NCBI GenBank assembly: GCA_907165065.1
Contig: OU015543.1
Coordinates: 10,915,501-10,979,500 of the forward strand
Source of the DNA: Caprimulgus europaeus
Taxonomy: Eukaryota; Chordata; Aves; Caprimulgiformes; Caprimulgidae
Direction: 5' to 3'
DNA length: 64,000 bases
A model generated the notes under the pieces. It was not told the DNA's origin. It made no database searches and worked only from the letters and a program-made list of their open reading frames with translations. Both the position numbers and the translations under genes were made by a program. Of this stretch, positions 38,301 to 51,500 are shown one piece after another (the stretch's first letter is position 1; the number at the start of each line of letters is the position of its first letter).

Positions 38301-41300
38301 TTGATATTTCCATTCTGATAATACAAGTCCTCTTTGCAGGCCTCTTGTATAAGTGATATTATAAGATTATTTTTTTTATATCACTCAATACATGTCTTGC
38401 AGGCAAGAGTACAACAAAACCAGCCCCTCACCAGCTGCTGGTCTGCTCTTTGGGGTACGACCAAGCTGGTCTGTCCATCTTACCTGTCTGGATTCAAGGT
38501 CAAACACGTTTAAAGCTGCGCTGTGAGGGGCAGCAGAGACGTAATCGCTGTCATTGAACATCTCCAAGAGGACGTTCATGCTCCCAAGAGAGTGGACAAT
38601 GTCATCAATATCTGATTCTGGTGGAAGACAGAGAAAACAGCATGATTACTCATCACCATCCTGGAGTATTTTATACAAAATTATTGATGCATTTTCCCAC
38701 TGATAGAACCCTATGATGAAAAATCACCATTTCCTGACACATGACCACCAAAAAAAGGAGTCCTCTGCTATTCTGAACAGCACAAATGTTTTTATTTCGG
38801 TTTCCTACTCAACAGCCTCCAAAGCATTCAAGAAAAGTTTTTGATTAGATTCTCCAATTAATTTGTGCAAGTCAAATGCAGCAGTGAGGAAGTGGAGGTG
38901 CCAAGGAGCATTATCAGGATACTCAAAGTTTCAGCTGAGCAGACAATGAGATAAGAGAGGAGGACACCAGCAGCACTTTGATACAGCAGCCAGAGAAATT
39001 AAGTTGTATTCAGCACAAATTCCTGGTAGATGCTCATTTCTATTGCCCAGATGGCTGCTACACACTTTTAAAACAACCTAAATTGAAACAAAATGGAATT
39101 TTGCAAAAATATTTAGTAGCAGGATTTTAATGTTGATGTATCTAAATGTCTTCCTGGCCAGTTCCTTTGTAGAGGTCATCTTATGACCTAGCAAGCACAA
39201 GATTACCAGAAACAGGAGGAGAAGGAAGATCTCTGAACCAAACCCTATGGCACAAAGGATACTCGCTCTCTACTATCTCTAGGTACTTGGAAACTCTTCA
39301 TTTGGGTTAATTGCAAGGAAAAAGTTTGTCCCAACCCCCAAAGTAGCACACACCATCTCTCCCCACCACGTGAAATGTTACTTTTAAAGAGAGAGGTGGA
39401 GACAGGAACATCTCTGCTCTCCTACCTGTGGAGTTCTGCAGCAGGAGACGACTCCTGTACTTGTGATAGTCCTCTCCAGGCTTGAGCAAGTACAAGTCTG
39501 GGGAAAGTCTGATAGCAGTGACAGAATTCTTGATGATGTGGTGTATGAAAAACAATAAAATCTGAACTACCAGAAAAATCAGAAAAAGCAACAACCTGAA
39601 AGAAAGAAAAGATTTGGTTTTATTAAAATTCAGCAAATAGTCAACCCAGTTTAGGTGTTTGTTATTAAAACAACCTCTCCCTTGCCACCCCCAAAAAACA
39701 GGTATTAATTGTAATTGTTCTTATTGAGACAGTAATAATTGTTCTTATTGAAACAGAAACTGTGGGAAAAGAATGAATCAAATTCTGCCATTTCTTTGGT
39801 ATCAAACAAGTTTTGAGAATTTTGTGTGCAAGTGAGAGAGCCCCAATACTTACATAACTCTCACACATTTATTTTCCCTCTTGAGACTAAGGAAGTGAAC
39901 TTTTGCTATGGTGGAAACCTGCTTCTTCCAGAGGGCTGTGTTGCTCATCGCCGGCGCCTTCGTCTCGGACAGCATCAGCAGGCTCTGCTCCATATCATCC
40001 AGGGATTTTGTATCCATTTCATCCTGCACTTGCTGGGAACTGAACACACTATAATCTGAAAAAGAAGAGAGTAAAACTCTACAAATCTGATGCTTTCATG
40101 GTTTGAAACGGTGGGGCTGGAGAAAGCTGGGTGGCCACCAACTCCTTCCCCTTGTGATTGCAGAAACCATCTCATCTCATCCCCATCTCTCAACCTAACC
40201 CTAAACTCAATGACACTAATTTATCTCAAAACCCTGAATCACTCACGAGATCAGATGCTTAAACCAGATTATGCAAATTTCTGCCACTCAAAAGGTGCAG
40301 AGTGGCCCCAGTTTCACTCCATTGGCCTCTGTGTGCACCTGTATTATCCAGCACCAGCACACGCAGCCGGTAAATCCTCTTAGACTCACACAAAAGCTTT
40401 GCAGAGCAGGAGATTTAATAGTCCAGATCATAAAGAAAGCTCTAGATTAAGATAGCTTAAACCATGCAAAGTTGACATCAAAAGAAGAATTGATTAATTC
40501 TGGAGGAACATGAAGCAGTCCCAGCTCTTCACTTGAATCGGACGTTAATTTCAAAGAGGGGAAGAAAGACAAGTTCAGTTATTTCAGCTTTAAATGCAGG
40601 CTACTAATAAAACTGTTCACACAGAAGAAATAAATTTGATACTGTGCATTTACAGTTTCCTGAAAGCAAGCTCCATGGGGAAAATAAAGCACATTTGAAA
40701 AAGCTAGCCATCAAAAGTGCAACTGGGACACCACGTGAGATGTAAGTACGTTGGATGAAAAATCAATATACTGCAGAGCCAGCCAGTAAAAAGCTTTCCC
40801 CCTCGATTCTCCCAGAATCATTCCCCATCCAACTCGCTGCTTCTGTGTGGTTTTCATGTTAAATATTTGAAAAGCCTGGAATGTTGTGAGACCAAAGGAG
40901 CTCCACACTGCTGGATGTGGTGTTCTGCAAGAGGACTTTCTTATTCTTGCCTCTATAGCAAAACTCCTTCTGGCAGTGATGTGGCACGGGCAATTCTAGA
41001 CTAATTAAGACTAAATCAAACAAGGGAAAACAGAAAAACAGCCATAGTTCATCTCACCTGCTTGATCAATCTCTGCCTCAACTTCCAGCTTCAGATAGAC
41101 ATCCTCCAGCGTCGTCATGGAAACACCATAGGTGATAACACCCAAGTGGGAATGAGTGTCAAGGTCTGAAAACAAACCTAGAGACAGAAGGGAAACAGAC
41201 TGGTTGCTCTGGAACAGGATTACATTGCCTTCCTGAGAGATCTTCAAGCCCACCAGAGGCATCCCTACACTAGCAAGTAGGTAATGTGCAAATATGGTTG

Positions 41301-44300
41301 CTTAATTACAAAGACACTGCTCATGGCTTGAGAACCAAGGTTGGGATTGAGCTCCTTCTAGCACAAAACTCCAACCTCTGTGGTCAAGTATGGGAAATGT
41401 GGTGGGTTTTCCCAAAGCTGAAGTGTTTGAACAAACCATCTCAGCACCCTAAAGCTCCTGGGCTCAGAGTTGTCTCCTGACTGGCTGTGAGAGCCACTCT
41501 CCTGGAAACATCAGACACAGAAAGTGCAGGACAGCTCATCCTACCTTGATCTCTGCCCAGGAATAAAGAGATTTTACAAATAAAACCACTGAGTAATTTT
41601 GTGTATGTATATACATATATATATATATAAATATCCAGATCTATAAAGCCAGCTTATCTGGGCAGGAGATCCTGGACAGAATGCATAGCATGAAGACCAA
41701 AATGAAGTTCAGATTGAGAGCACTTATGAGCACCTTAGAATAAAAAAAATGCTATTGGGCTCTTGCCAGTCCTATAAGGACTTGACAAAATGAGGAGCTT
41801 CAGAGCCAAGGTCACGCTCAAGGGAAACACAAAGGTGCAAAATGGGAAGAGCAGTTGGATACCCAACAGTGCTCATTGGAGCTCCCCATGATTTCTCCTG
41901 CCCCAGTAGCTGAGGCATGCTCCTAACCTCAGCTTCTCCTTCAAATAGTTGGGGGGATTGGAATCAACCTTGCATGGAGATGCCTGCTTGTCCACAAGTA
42001 CACACAGTGGCTGCTAAAGGTGAAGCTAATAAATTATTAACTGGTTAAATGCAAAAGGGGAAAAAAAAAAAGCATTTATGAAATAGGAGCTGCATTCACA
42101 TCAGCGTTGATGCTCCCTCAGCTTTCCACATAACAGCAGGACACGCTGCTGCTTCCATCTTCCCCTGGGAGATGAACACAGAGCCCTGCATCAGGCTGAT
42201 CAGATAATTGCTGCCATCTAGTGAAACCAACACATCTGTGTCCACGCTCCCTCTCACCAGGGGATTTTAAGGAGGTGACACAAGGCTCTCTGCAGCTCAC
42301 AATGAGGCGGGGTTGAGTTTTGTAGGATTTGGAGACTTCTGGTTTCCCACTGGAGGTCAGCCCTGCTCATTACAATGCTCTGGGTTAAGATCATGCTTCT
42401 GTAGGTCAAGGGGATTCTCAGACAAAAGGGTCCCTTCACTCTTAAAATCATTGAATGGTTTGGGTTGGAAGGGACCTTAAAGCTCATCCAGTCCCAACCC
42501 CCCTGCCAGCAGCAGGGACACCTTCCACTAGACCAGGTTGCTCAAAGCCTCATCCAACCTGGCCTAAAAGATGCCTTCTGCTACAGGCATCTCCCACATC
42601 CCTCTTACCACACCACAGCCCCCATGGAGGAGGTGATGAGGTCCTCACCCACCGGAGAAAGACTTTGCCAACTGATCATCAGCCAAATCCTAGCCAAGCA
42701 ATGAATATACATGAAAACACATGAAGACAGAAGTGACAACTTAACAAGAATTGCAGGCTACAGCCACTCTTGATGGATTTCAATTCTGTGGCCATTGGAA
42801 CCTTGTAGCTCAACCAAAAACCCATCAATACCTGCAAACTTGTCCATGTCCCTGAGTGGCAGCGTGTACACGAGCTGCTCGTCGTTCTCCTGGATCAGGC
42901 TGGCTGCAGGAATGTGCTGCCTTATCAGCGAGGTGGTAGCCTCCGTGTTGCAGTAGGCATCGATGTGCATGCTAAGAAAATGCCCAAGAAATGGGGTTTT
43001 TAAAGTTTTCTTACTAAGAAAATGCATGACAAGAAATTGGGTTTTTAAACTTTTCTTACTAAGAATGTGTGAGACAAGAAATTGGGTTTTTAAAGTTTTC
43101 TTACTAAGAAAATGCATGACAAGAAATTGGGGTTTTAAAGCTTTCTTTTCTCCTTATACCTGCATTAAACCTAGCAGCTAGCAGAGCACTAAACATTCAG
43201 TACACAGATGATAAAATGATCTTTTTTTGGGAGCAGGGGGTACTATCTTGCAGATTTCAACAGAAAACAACAACAACAACAATAATAAACAATAATTAAT
43301 AATAAAAAATAATAATAATAGCAATAACAATAATAATAGCAATAACAATAATAATAGCAATAACAATAATAATAGCAATAACAATAATACAATTATTATT
43401 ATTGTTATTATTATTATATTATTGTTATAATAAGAATAAGAATAAAAATAAGAATAAGAATAAAAATAAAAACAAAAAATAAAAAATAAGAATAAAAAGA
43501 ATAAAAAAAGAATAAAAAAAAGAATAAAAAAAGAATAAAAAAAGAATAAAGAATAAAAAAAGAATAAAAAAAAAGAATAAAAAAAAAGAATAAAAAAAAG
43601 AATAAAAAAATAAGAATAAAAAAATAAGAATAAAAAAATAAGAATAAAAAAATAAGAATAAAAAAATAAGAATAAAAAAATAAGAATAAAAAAATAAGAA
43701 TAAAAAAATAAGAATAAAAAAATAAGAATAAAAAAATAAGAATAAAAAAATAAGAATAAAAAAATAAGAATAATAAAATAAGAATAATAAAATAAGAATA
43801 ATAAAATAAGAATAATAAAATAAGAATAATAAAATAAGAATAATAAAATAAGAATAATAAAATAAGAATAATAAAATAAGAATAATAAAATAAGAATAAT
43901 AAAATACATGATGTCAGCTAACAGGTATCACACAAAAAGAATACCTCAAGCGGTAGCCAATTCCCCATTTGCTTTTGAGAAAGAGGGAAGATCCAAGGCA
44001 TTTTAACATCCCTTGAGAAATCACAGCTTTACGATCTATGAATTAAAAAACAACAACAAAAAAGTCAATTTATTCCAAAAAACAACTACATATTTCAAAT
44101 GAAAGCTGAGAGAAGCATCACTTTTTGCTCTAGAATGCGAGTGTCACTCAGGGGCTGGGTGCCTGGGGTGGCTGTGGCAGGACTCACCGGCCAGGATATC
44201 CGCCTCATCCATGAAGTGGGTGCTGAAAACCGTCACACAATTTGCTTTTCTGTTCTTCAGGAGGTTCCAGACGATGTGTCGTGAGCACGGATCCATCCCT

Positions 44301-47300
44301 GCAGTCGGCTCATCCAGCAGCAAAACCTTTAGTGCAAAACCAAGAAGCCTTTGCAAAGCCACATCCACGTGGGGGAGGTATTGACCTCAGGAAATTCCCA
44401 CCTAAATAATAGATCCTGGGCTTTTTGGTCTGAAACCTGCTAATTAATCCTCCAAAACACACAGGAAATATCCTAGAGGAAGCCAAGCAGCTAAAACCCA
44501 CTACACCTTGAATAAATCCATCTCCTGCTGTGACAAATGGAAAAACCAGCTAGTAAATTAATGCCATAGTCTGATTTATTCTGTTTCTAATACAATTACA
44601 TTGAGTTTGGATTCACTCTTAATAAGGGATGGTTAAATATACACAGAAACTTTTCAAATCCCAGTCAACAGCCACACACATCATCTTTAAATACATATTT
44701 TAAAGCAGTTCAATTCTTACAGGTCAGGTAATAGATCTGTAACACCAAAGAGCTCTCTGGCTCCATCCCTGCTCCTGGTTTTGCAAGGAAAATCTCTGAT
44801 AGTTTCACTGTTGGGGGGTAAATATTACCTGCCAGAAATGACATCAAACTTGTCAAACTATTTATTTCACCGAGAGATCAAATCCAGAGCTACTGTCATT
44901 ACCTGACCCATTAACAACCTGAAGTACAGAAGCTCTTGAAGTTATTTTAATTGTTTAAACCAAAAATTAAGGGGGGGAAAGAAAAAGCAACAGTTGTTCA
45001 CAGCAACAATTTCTGCATCTCACACGTTATCACATCCATTAGTTGGGTTTGAGAAGAGCTGTGTCAGGGACAGCACGTTGGGAACATCTCCATCACACTC
45101 ACCTTTGGGTTCCCCAGCACAGCAACTCCCACTGACAGCCGCCTTTTTTGCCCCCCACTTAATTTTTTAGCTTGGTTGTCTCTGATAGGTTGCATATCCA
45201 AATCCAACAACACTTTCTGCACCTTGAAAACAGGAGAAACACACTGATCGTTAAAAAAAATTAAAAAAATAGGAAGTAATTTTTTTTTTAACCAATTAAC
45301 AATTAAATGCTCTTAATTCCCAGCTTATTCTGTATCTGAACTGCTAACGAACCTCAACATAAATTCATTAAACAGGGTCTTAAGCTCCAGCAAACCTGAA
45401 GGAGTTAAAGGTGTCTGTGCTTGAACACAAGTGCTACAATCTAAAATGCTTCAAGAGCATTTTATTTTCCTAGGAAAAAGTAAGTTTATCTTTGTAAAAA
45501 CACCTGTCTGGACCTCTTGATCTATCCTACTACAAAGTCACATTCCCCTGCAAACTCATCTGGAGGAAATATCTGTGTAATGTAAAGATATTTTGCCCTA
45601 CAGATTAAAAATTAACATTTAAGATGCTATCTGTGCCCAGCTGACTTACCTCTTGTATCAAATCATTTTGGGGGATTCCTTTAATGGCAGCAAATATAGA
45701 GAGGTTCTCCTCCACGGTTAATATATCAAAGTGTATGTCAGACTGGGGGCACACCCCTGTTATTTGTCGGACTTCAAGCATTTCATCAATTTCTGAGACC
45801 TTGTGCCCATAGACAGAGACAAATCCTAAAAGAAAAAATAATAAAAATAATAAAAAAATAAAAATAAAAGAAACAAAGTCAAGAGTAATCATCTGAGAGG
45901 GTTTGTTTTGGTTTTTCTTTACAGACAGAAAGCAGCTTCACATGGGAATAAATTTAAAGTGGATTCTTTCAAATATTATCCAGAGAAAAATTTGGTGCAT
46001 CTTGAAATAACCATGGAAGTTGCTTTTCAAAAGCAGGGCACCTGAGATCTCCTAACACTGGAGGAGCTCACCATCTGTTGGTGGACACAGCCCACAAAGG
46101 ATGTTCATCAGCGTCGTCTTCCCAGTCCCGCTGTGCCCAAGCAGAGCTGTGATCTGACCTTCGTAGATGTCGAAGGATAAATCTGGTCCCCATGGCAGGT
46201 GGAAGAGAAAGAGGAGATGTTAGTGATGGTCTCATGGCACTCAGTGCCAGCTCCTACCACAGAGGGAAATTCAAATACTGCCATATGGGGTATGCATTTA
46301 CCTGCTGCTCAAAGGGACATCTTACCTCCCCACCATGGCATGGGACCTCTGGCACTGGGACAGCCCCTGTGCTGGCTGTGGGGTGGCCACATTTAAAAGC
46401 CACACATGAAAACGAGATGAAAAGATCAGGGAGATGGGACAAGTTGGATTGTATCACCACCAACATGGGTGGAGGAGTAACGGGGATGATGTCAGCAGGT
46501 TTTGTTTAGTGAGGGAAGGGCTCCTCTTTTTTGGGGTACCATTTTAAACAAGATTACTGCCAAAGCGGTGAGAGAAGACACACACGAGCACATCTGGCAT
46601 TCATGCTCCAAAGTCCCACCCCAACTAAAAGAAACCCAAAAAAGCCCAAACTGAAACACAAAAGACCCCTCAACAATTCAGCTACCGCTCCTCTGCATCC
46701 CATAAGCAGCTAAAAAGCTCCAATGTTCTTACTTCTGAGAGCCTCCACAGTTTCCCCCTTTTTCCTGAATGTTTTCTGAACACAGCTGATTCTGAAAGAA
46801 GACACGTCATTTTATCAGCTATTTCAGGATCTTTGGGTGTCATTTTGAATGATCAACGCTCAGCAACAGTCAAAACAAGACAACCATGCTAAAGTGGCAC
46901 TAGATGTGTTAAAGACCCATAGAGGCAAGTCAAGAGACAACACATCTTGTCACAGAACTTAGTCCACCTCCACTCTGGTATCAGAAAGTTTTTCCTTGTC
47001 ACCTTCTAAGGTATTTCCTGTGATGACAGACTGAGTTATTTCAAATCTGTGTTTCTTTCACACAGCAGAACATTGCACTAGAGGTTTCCCAAGCTAGAAA
47101 AGGGAATGGCTACTTCCCCAATAATTTCACAACACAACAGAAGACTCACCAGACAGGGTATGGAAAAGAGGTGTTAGTAGAACAGACTCCAAAGGTGTGG
47201 TTACTGACAGCTCTTGATCAAAATTAGGCAAAAAAACCCAAACCAACAGGTTTCTTCTTCATAGAATCATTGAACATTGTGAGTTGGAAGGGACCCACCA

Positions 47301-48527
47301 GGATGATGGAGTCCAACTCCTGTCCCTGCACAGGACAATCCCAACATTCACACCATGTCCCTGAGGGCCTTGGCCAAATGCTGCTGGAATCTTGTCAGGC
47401 TTGGTGCCATCAGCACCTCCCTGGGGAGCCTGTGCCAGTGCTCCACCACCCTCTGCCTCAAGAACCTTTTCCTCATGGCCAACCTCCCCCTCCCCTGCCA
47501 CATCTTCCTGCCATGTCCTCTGCTCCTATCATTGGTGGCCAGAGGGAAGAGATTTCTTTTTCTCCAAGAAAGTGAAAAAACTTCTTTCCAGCCCCACTGT
47601 TTCTCAAAATGAAAACCCAACCAGTTTATCTGAAGGCATCACGTGAAGGATGGGTTTTGGAAGCCTGGCCACCCTGAAAATGGGGATGAAGAGTGGATGA
47701 CAGGTGTGAACAGTAGGGAGGAGAACTGGGTATGAAAGAAAACAAAACCTGTACACATAAAGATGACAAGATAGTGTGAAAATTATGGAGAGCTGGTGGA
47801 GAATTGCTATGGAAAGAGACCAGGGTGGATGAATTGTGCAAAAATGACCACAATGTTCTCATGTGAACATCAGGATTAAAACTAGACCCTTCAACCTCTG
47901 GCAGATGACCAAAGAGACATGGGTAGTGCAGACAACACAAGACTTGTTCGGGTCACTAAGCTCAAATATTTATCCAAGCAGGAGGAGTGAAGATGCAGAG
48001 TTCCCCAACTCACATCAGGCTAGGCCTAGGGAAAATGATGGAAACAAGAGCTAAAAGGAAGAGACTGAAAATAATATCTGAGAGACACCAAAAAACACAT
48101 GACAGTCCCAGACAACAGGTGACACAAAATGCAACACAGAAGATGAGAGCATGGACATCTATTTTTCAGTTTTGTTTTACCCTCTTAGATACAGTAGCTG
48201 GGTAAAACCACCACAAAGTTGTCTTCTGGTCTACAGAGAACACAACAGCCTTCACATAAACCTAGAATTCAGCTTTTTTCTCCTCAAATGTGCATTACCA
48301 GAAACTAAGCCCTCCCAGAAGAGCAGATGTTTCAACATCTGCAACCACTTACACCTCTCGTGGCCTCAGTGGAACTGAGGGAATGGAAAACCAGCTGGTT
48401 TTGAGAGGACTCCAACTGAAGGAATACAATCCACAAACAAACCCTTTCTTTAAGCCCAGTGATTTATCCTTGGAGAGCATCCACGTTGTTGATGATGGGG
48501 CTTCATTGAAAATGGAAACTAGCCGTG

Positions 48528-48589
<62 letters not shown>

Positions 48590-51500
48590 AGGGCTCTGCA
48601 ATGCATACCATATGCTATTTGAATCCAAAGACTGGAGAAACCAGAGTGGGTTTTCAAATTCTACATTCAAACATCAGAGACTCCAGGTGATCTGCTGATC
48701 TGCAGGTGGGCCAGGGCAGGAATCGTACCTGATGGCTTCTTTCCCCTGAAATTCCGAAGGCACGGGTTCAACGATCTCACTGAAACTCAAACTGCCATTG
48801 ATGCTGCTCTCGTACAGCTCCTTGTAATTTTTTCTGTGCTTTGACCAAAATGAGGGCTTCATGAAGAAAAACGGTGTGCGGCGTAGTCCAAACTCCCCTG
48901 GAGAGTCAAGGGAAAAAAAGACAACGTCACAGGGACTGCAGATATTCCTCAGCTTTTGGGTTTTAGCTATAAAAGCCATGAGTTGTCCTGCTAAAGGTTT
49001 AGGAGCGAGCCCACACCCCCATTCCACAGGGATTTCATCAGCCACATTTACATTACAGAATCACAGAATGGTTTGGGTTGGAAGGGACCTTAAAGCTCAT
49101 CCAGTTCCAACCCCCCTGCCAGCAGCAGGGACACCTTCCACTAGACCAGGTTGCTCAAAGCTTCATCCAACCTGGCCTTGAACACTTCCAAGGATGGGGC
49201 ATCCACAGCTTCTCTGGGCAACCTGGGCCAGGGTCTCACTACCATCACAGTGAAGAATTTCTTCCTCAGATCTCATCTCAATCTCCCCTCTTCCAGTTTA
49301 TAACCATCACCCTGTTATCTCCTCTCCTCCAGTTTATAACCATCACCCTGTTCTATCACGCCCTGCCCTTGTCAAAAGCCATTTATCCACATTTAAACCA
49401 CGGTTCCCATCAGCCCTGCTAGCAGGTTCCAGTTCTGCTAAGTATTTAAATAAATGTGTAAATCTCTTTCTAGGCAAGAGAAATCCCCAGCACTGAAAGA
49501 ACAGAGACTGAAAGGCAGGAGCTGGAGAGCCAGGGAGATCAGAGGCAAGGGGAGCTGAAGGGCTTCACCAGGCATTAGTCAGAAGATTAACAACTTCATT
49601 CTGCGTTTCATGTTCAGCTACTGCTGTCACCGGGAAAGGTCTGGAACAGGCAGAGCAGCCTTTGATTTTCAACCCTCTAAGAGTACATTGTGAAGGCTGA
49701 GGCACCAGTTAACCCAGTAAGGAAGCTCTTCTTTTAGAAAGATGGAGACAAAGTGGAGGTGGTGTAGGTAAGGTAAGGGCTGTACATTCCAAACACGCTG
49801 ATACCGCTCCTGACATCTCACAGCTTTAAGAGAACACAAATTATTTCACACAGAATTGATTGGAAAAGTCCTTTAAGCTCATGGAGTCCAACCATGAACC
49901 CAACACTGACCAGTCCCCACTGACCCATGTCCCTCAGCACTGTGTCTACATGACTCTTCAATCCCTCCAGGGATGGGGACTCCACCACTGCCCTGGGCAA
50001 CCCCTTCCAATGCCTCAGAACCCTTTCAGCAAAGAAATTCCTCCTCAGATCCAATCTTTCAGCTAAAAGTACTCTGAGTGACAGCACAAAATATATCTGT
50101 AAACATCAGCATCTCCTTTCTCTGCAGCTGAAATTAGGTCAGAAATGCCACCAGCCTGGAGGGGCTCAGGACTGCAAGAATTGGTGATGCCAACACAGTT
50201 CAGTTCCATTTTTCTCATGAACATACCTGGGATAACCTGATCAAGGTAGACAGCTACCAGCAGGTAAAAGATGCTATCCAGGACCAATAAGATAAGAGAG
50301 ATAAAGAGCGGGTAAGGACCGTGAGTTATATTGGAGAACGTTGCACCACCTTCATAATCATCTAGATGCATGACCTGCCAACAAAGATGGACAGGAGGAG
50401 ATGTTACACACCAGCACTGACACCAGCCTGGAAAAACATGACAGCAGGGTGCAAAACTTAACGGGAAAAAAAAGATAATAATGAAAAAGTGACTGAGATC
50501 ACAGCAGTGAACACAAAAAATAACAGTTGCTTGTGGTGCACTGCATTTTACTTGATATTCAATTGCCATGGGAAGCTGTTAAAATAGGCATTTCCCCCAC
50601 CACCATCAGCAGTTTATTAAATAAAAATTAAAAATAAGAAAAAAAATAAGAACAAAAGAAAAGAAAAAATATAAAAAAATAAGAAAAAAATAATGAAAAA
50701 AGAAAAATAAAAATTAAAAAAAAGAAAAAATAAGAAAAAAAGGAAAAAAAAGAAAAAATAAGAAAAAATAAGAAAAAATAAGAAAAAATAAGAAAAAATA
50801 AGAAAAAATAAGAAAAAATAAGAAAAAATAAGAAAAAATAAGAAAAAATAAGAAAAAATAAGAAAAAATAAGAAAAAATAAGAAAAAATAAGAAAAAAAG
50901 AAAAAAGAAAAATAGAAAAAAGAATAAAAAGAATAAAAAAGAATAAAAAAGAATAAAAAAGAATAAAAAAGAATAAAAAAGAATAAAAAAGAATAAAAAA
51001 GAATAAAAAAAAGAATAAAAAAAAGAATAAAAAAAAGAATAAAAAAAAGAATAAAAAAAAGAATAAAAAAAAGAATAAAAAAAAGAATAAAAAAAAGAAT
51101 AAAAAAAGAATAAAAAAAAGAATAAAAAAAAGAATAAAAAAAAGAATAAAAAAAAGAATAAAAAAAAGAATAAAAAAAAGAATAAAAAAAAGAATAAAAA
51201 AAAGAATAAAAAAAAGAATAAAAAAAAGAATAAAAAAAAGAATAAAAAAAAGAATAAAAATAAGAATAAAAATAAGAATAAAAATAAGAATAAAAATAAG
51301 AATAAAAATAAGAATAAATATGTACATCAAGTATCTATATCAACACAAGCGAGCACAACGAGGCTGCAATCAGAGCTTATTTACCTGGGCGACACCGATC
51401 AGGAAGCTGCACTGACACAAAGGGCTGAAAATCCACACGAAAGACTTGGGGAAATCTTCCAGCAGGACGATATTAAGACCCACAAAACCAAAAGCCAACG

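Noticed and set aside
43178-43909. 243-codon minus-strand frame rich in Ile, Leu and Phe
   Set aside because: Pure A/T-rich tandem repeat in an intron; no family resemblance.
50617-51330. 237-codon minus-strand Phe/Leu-rich frame
   Set aside because: Artefact of the A-rich array in gene A intron 8.
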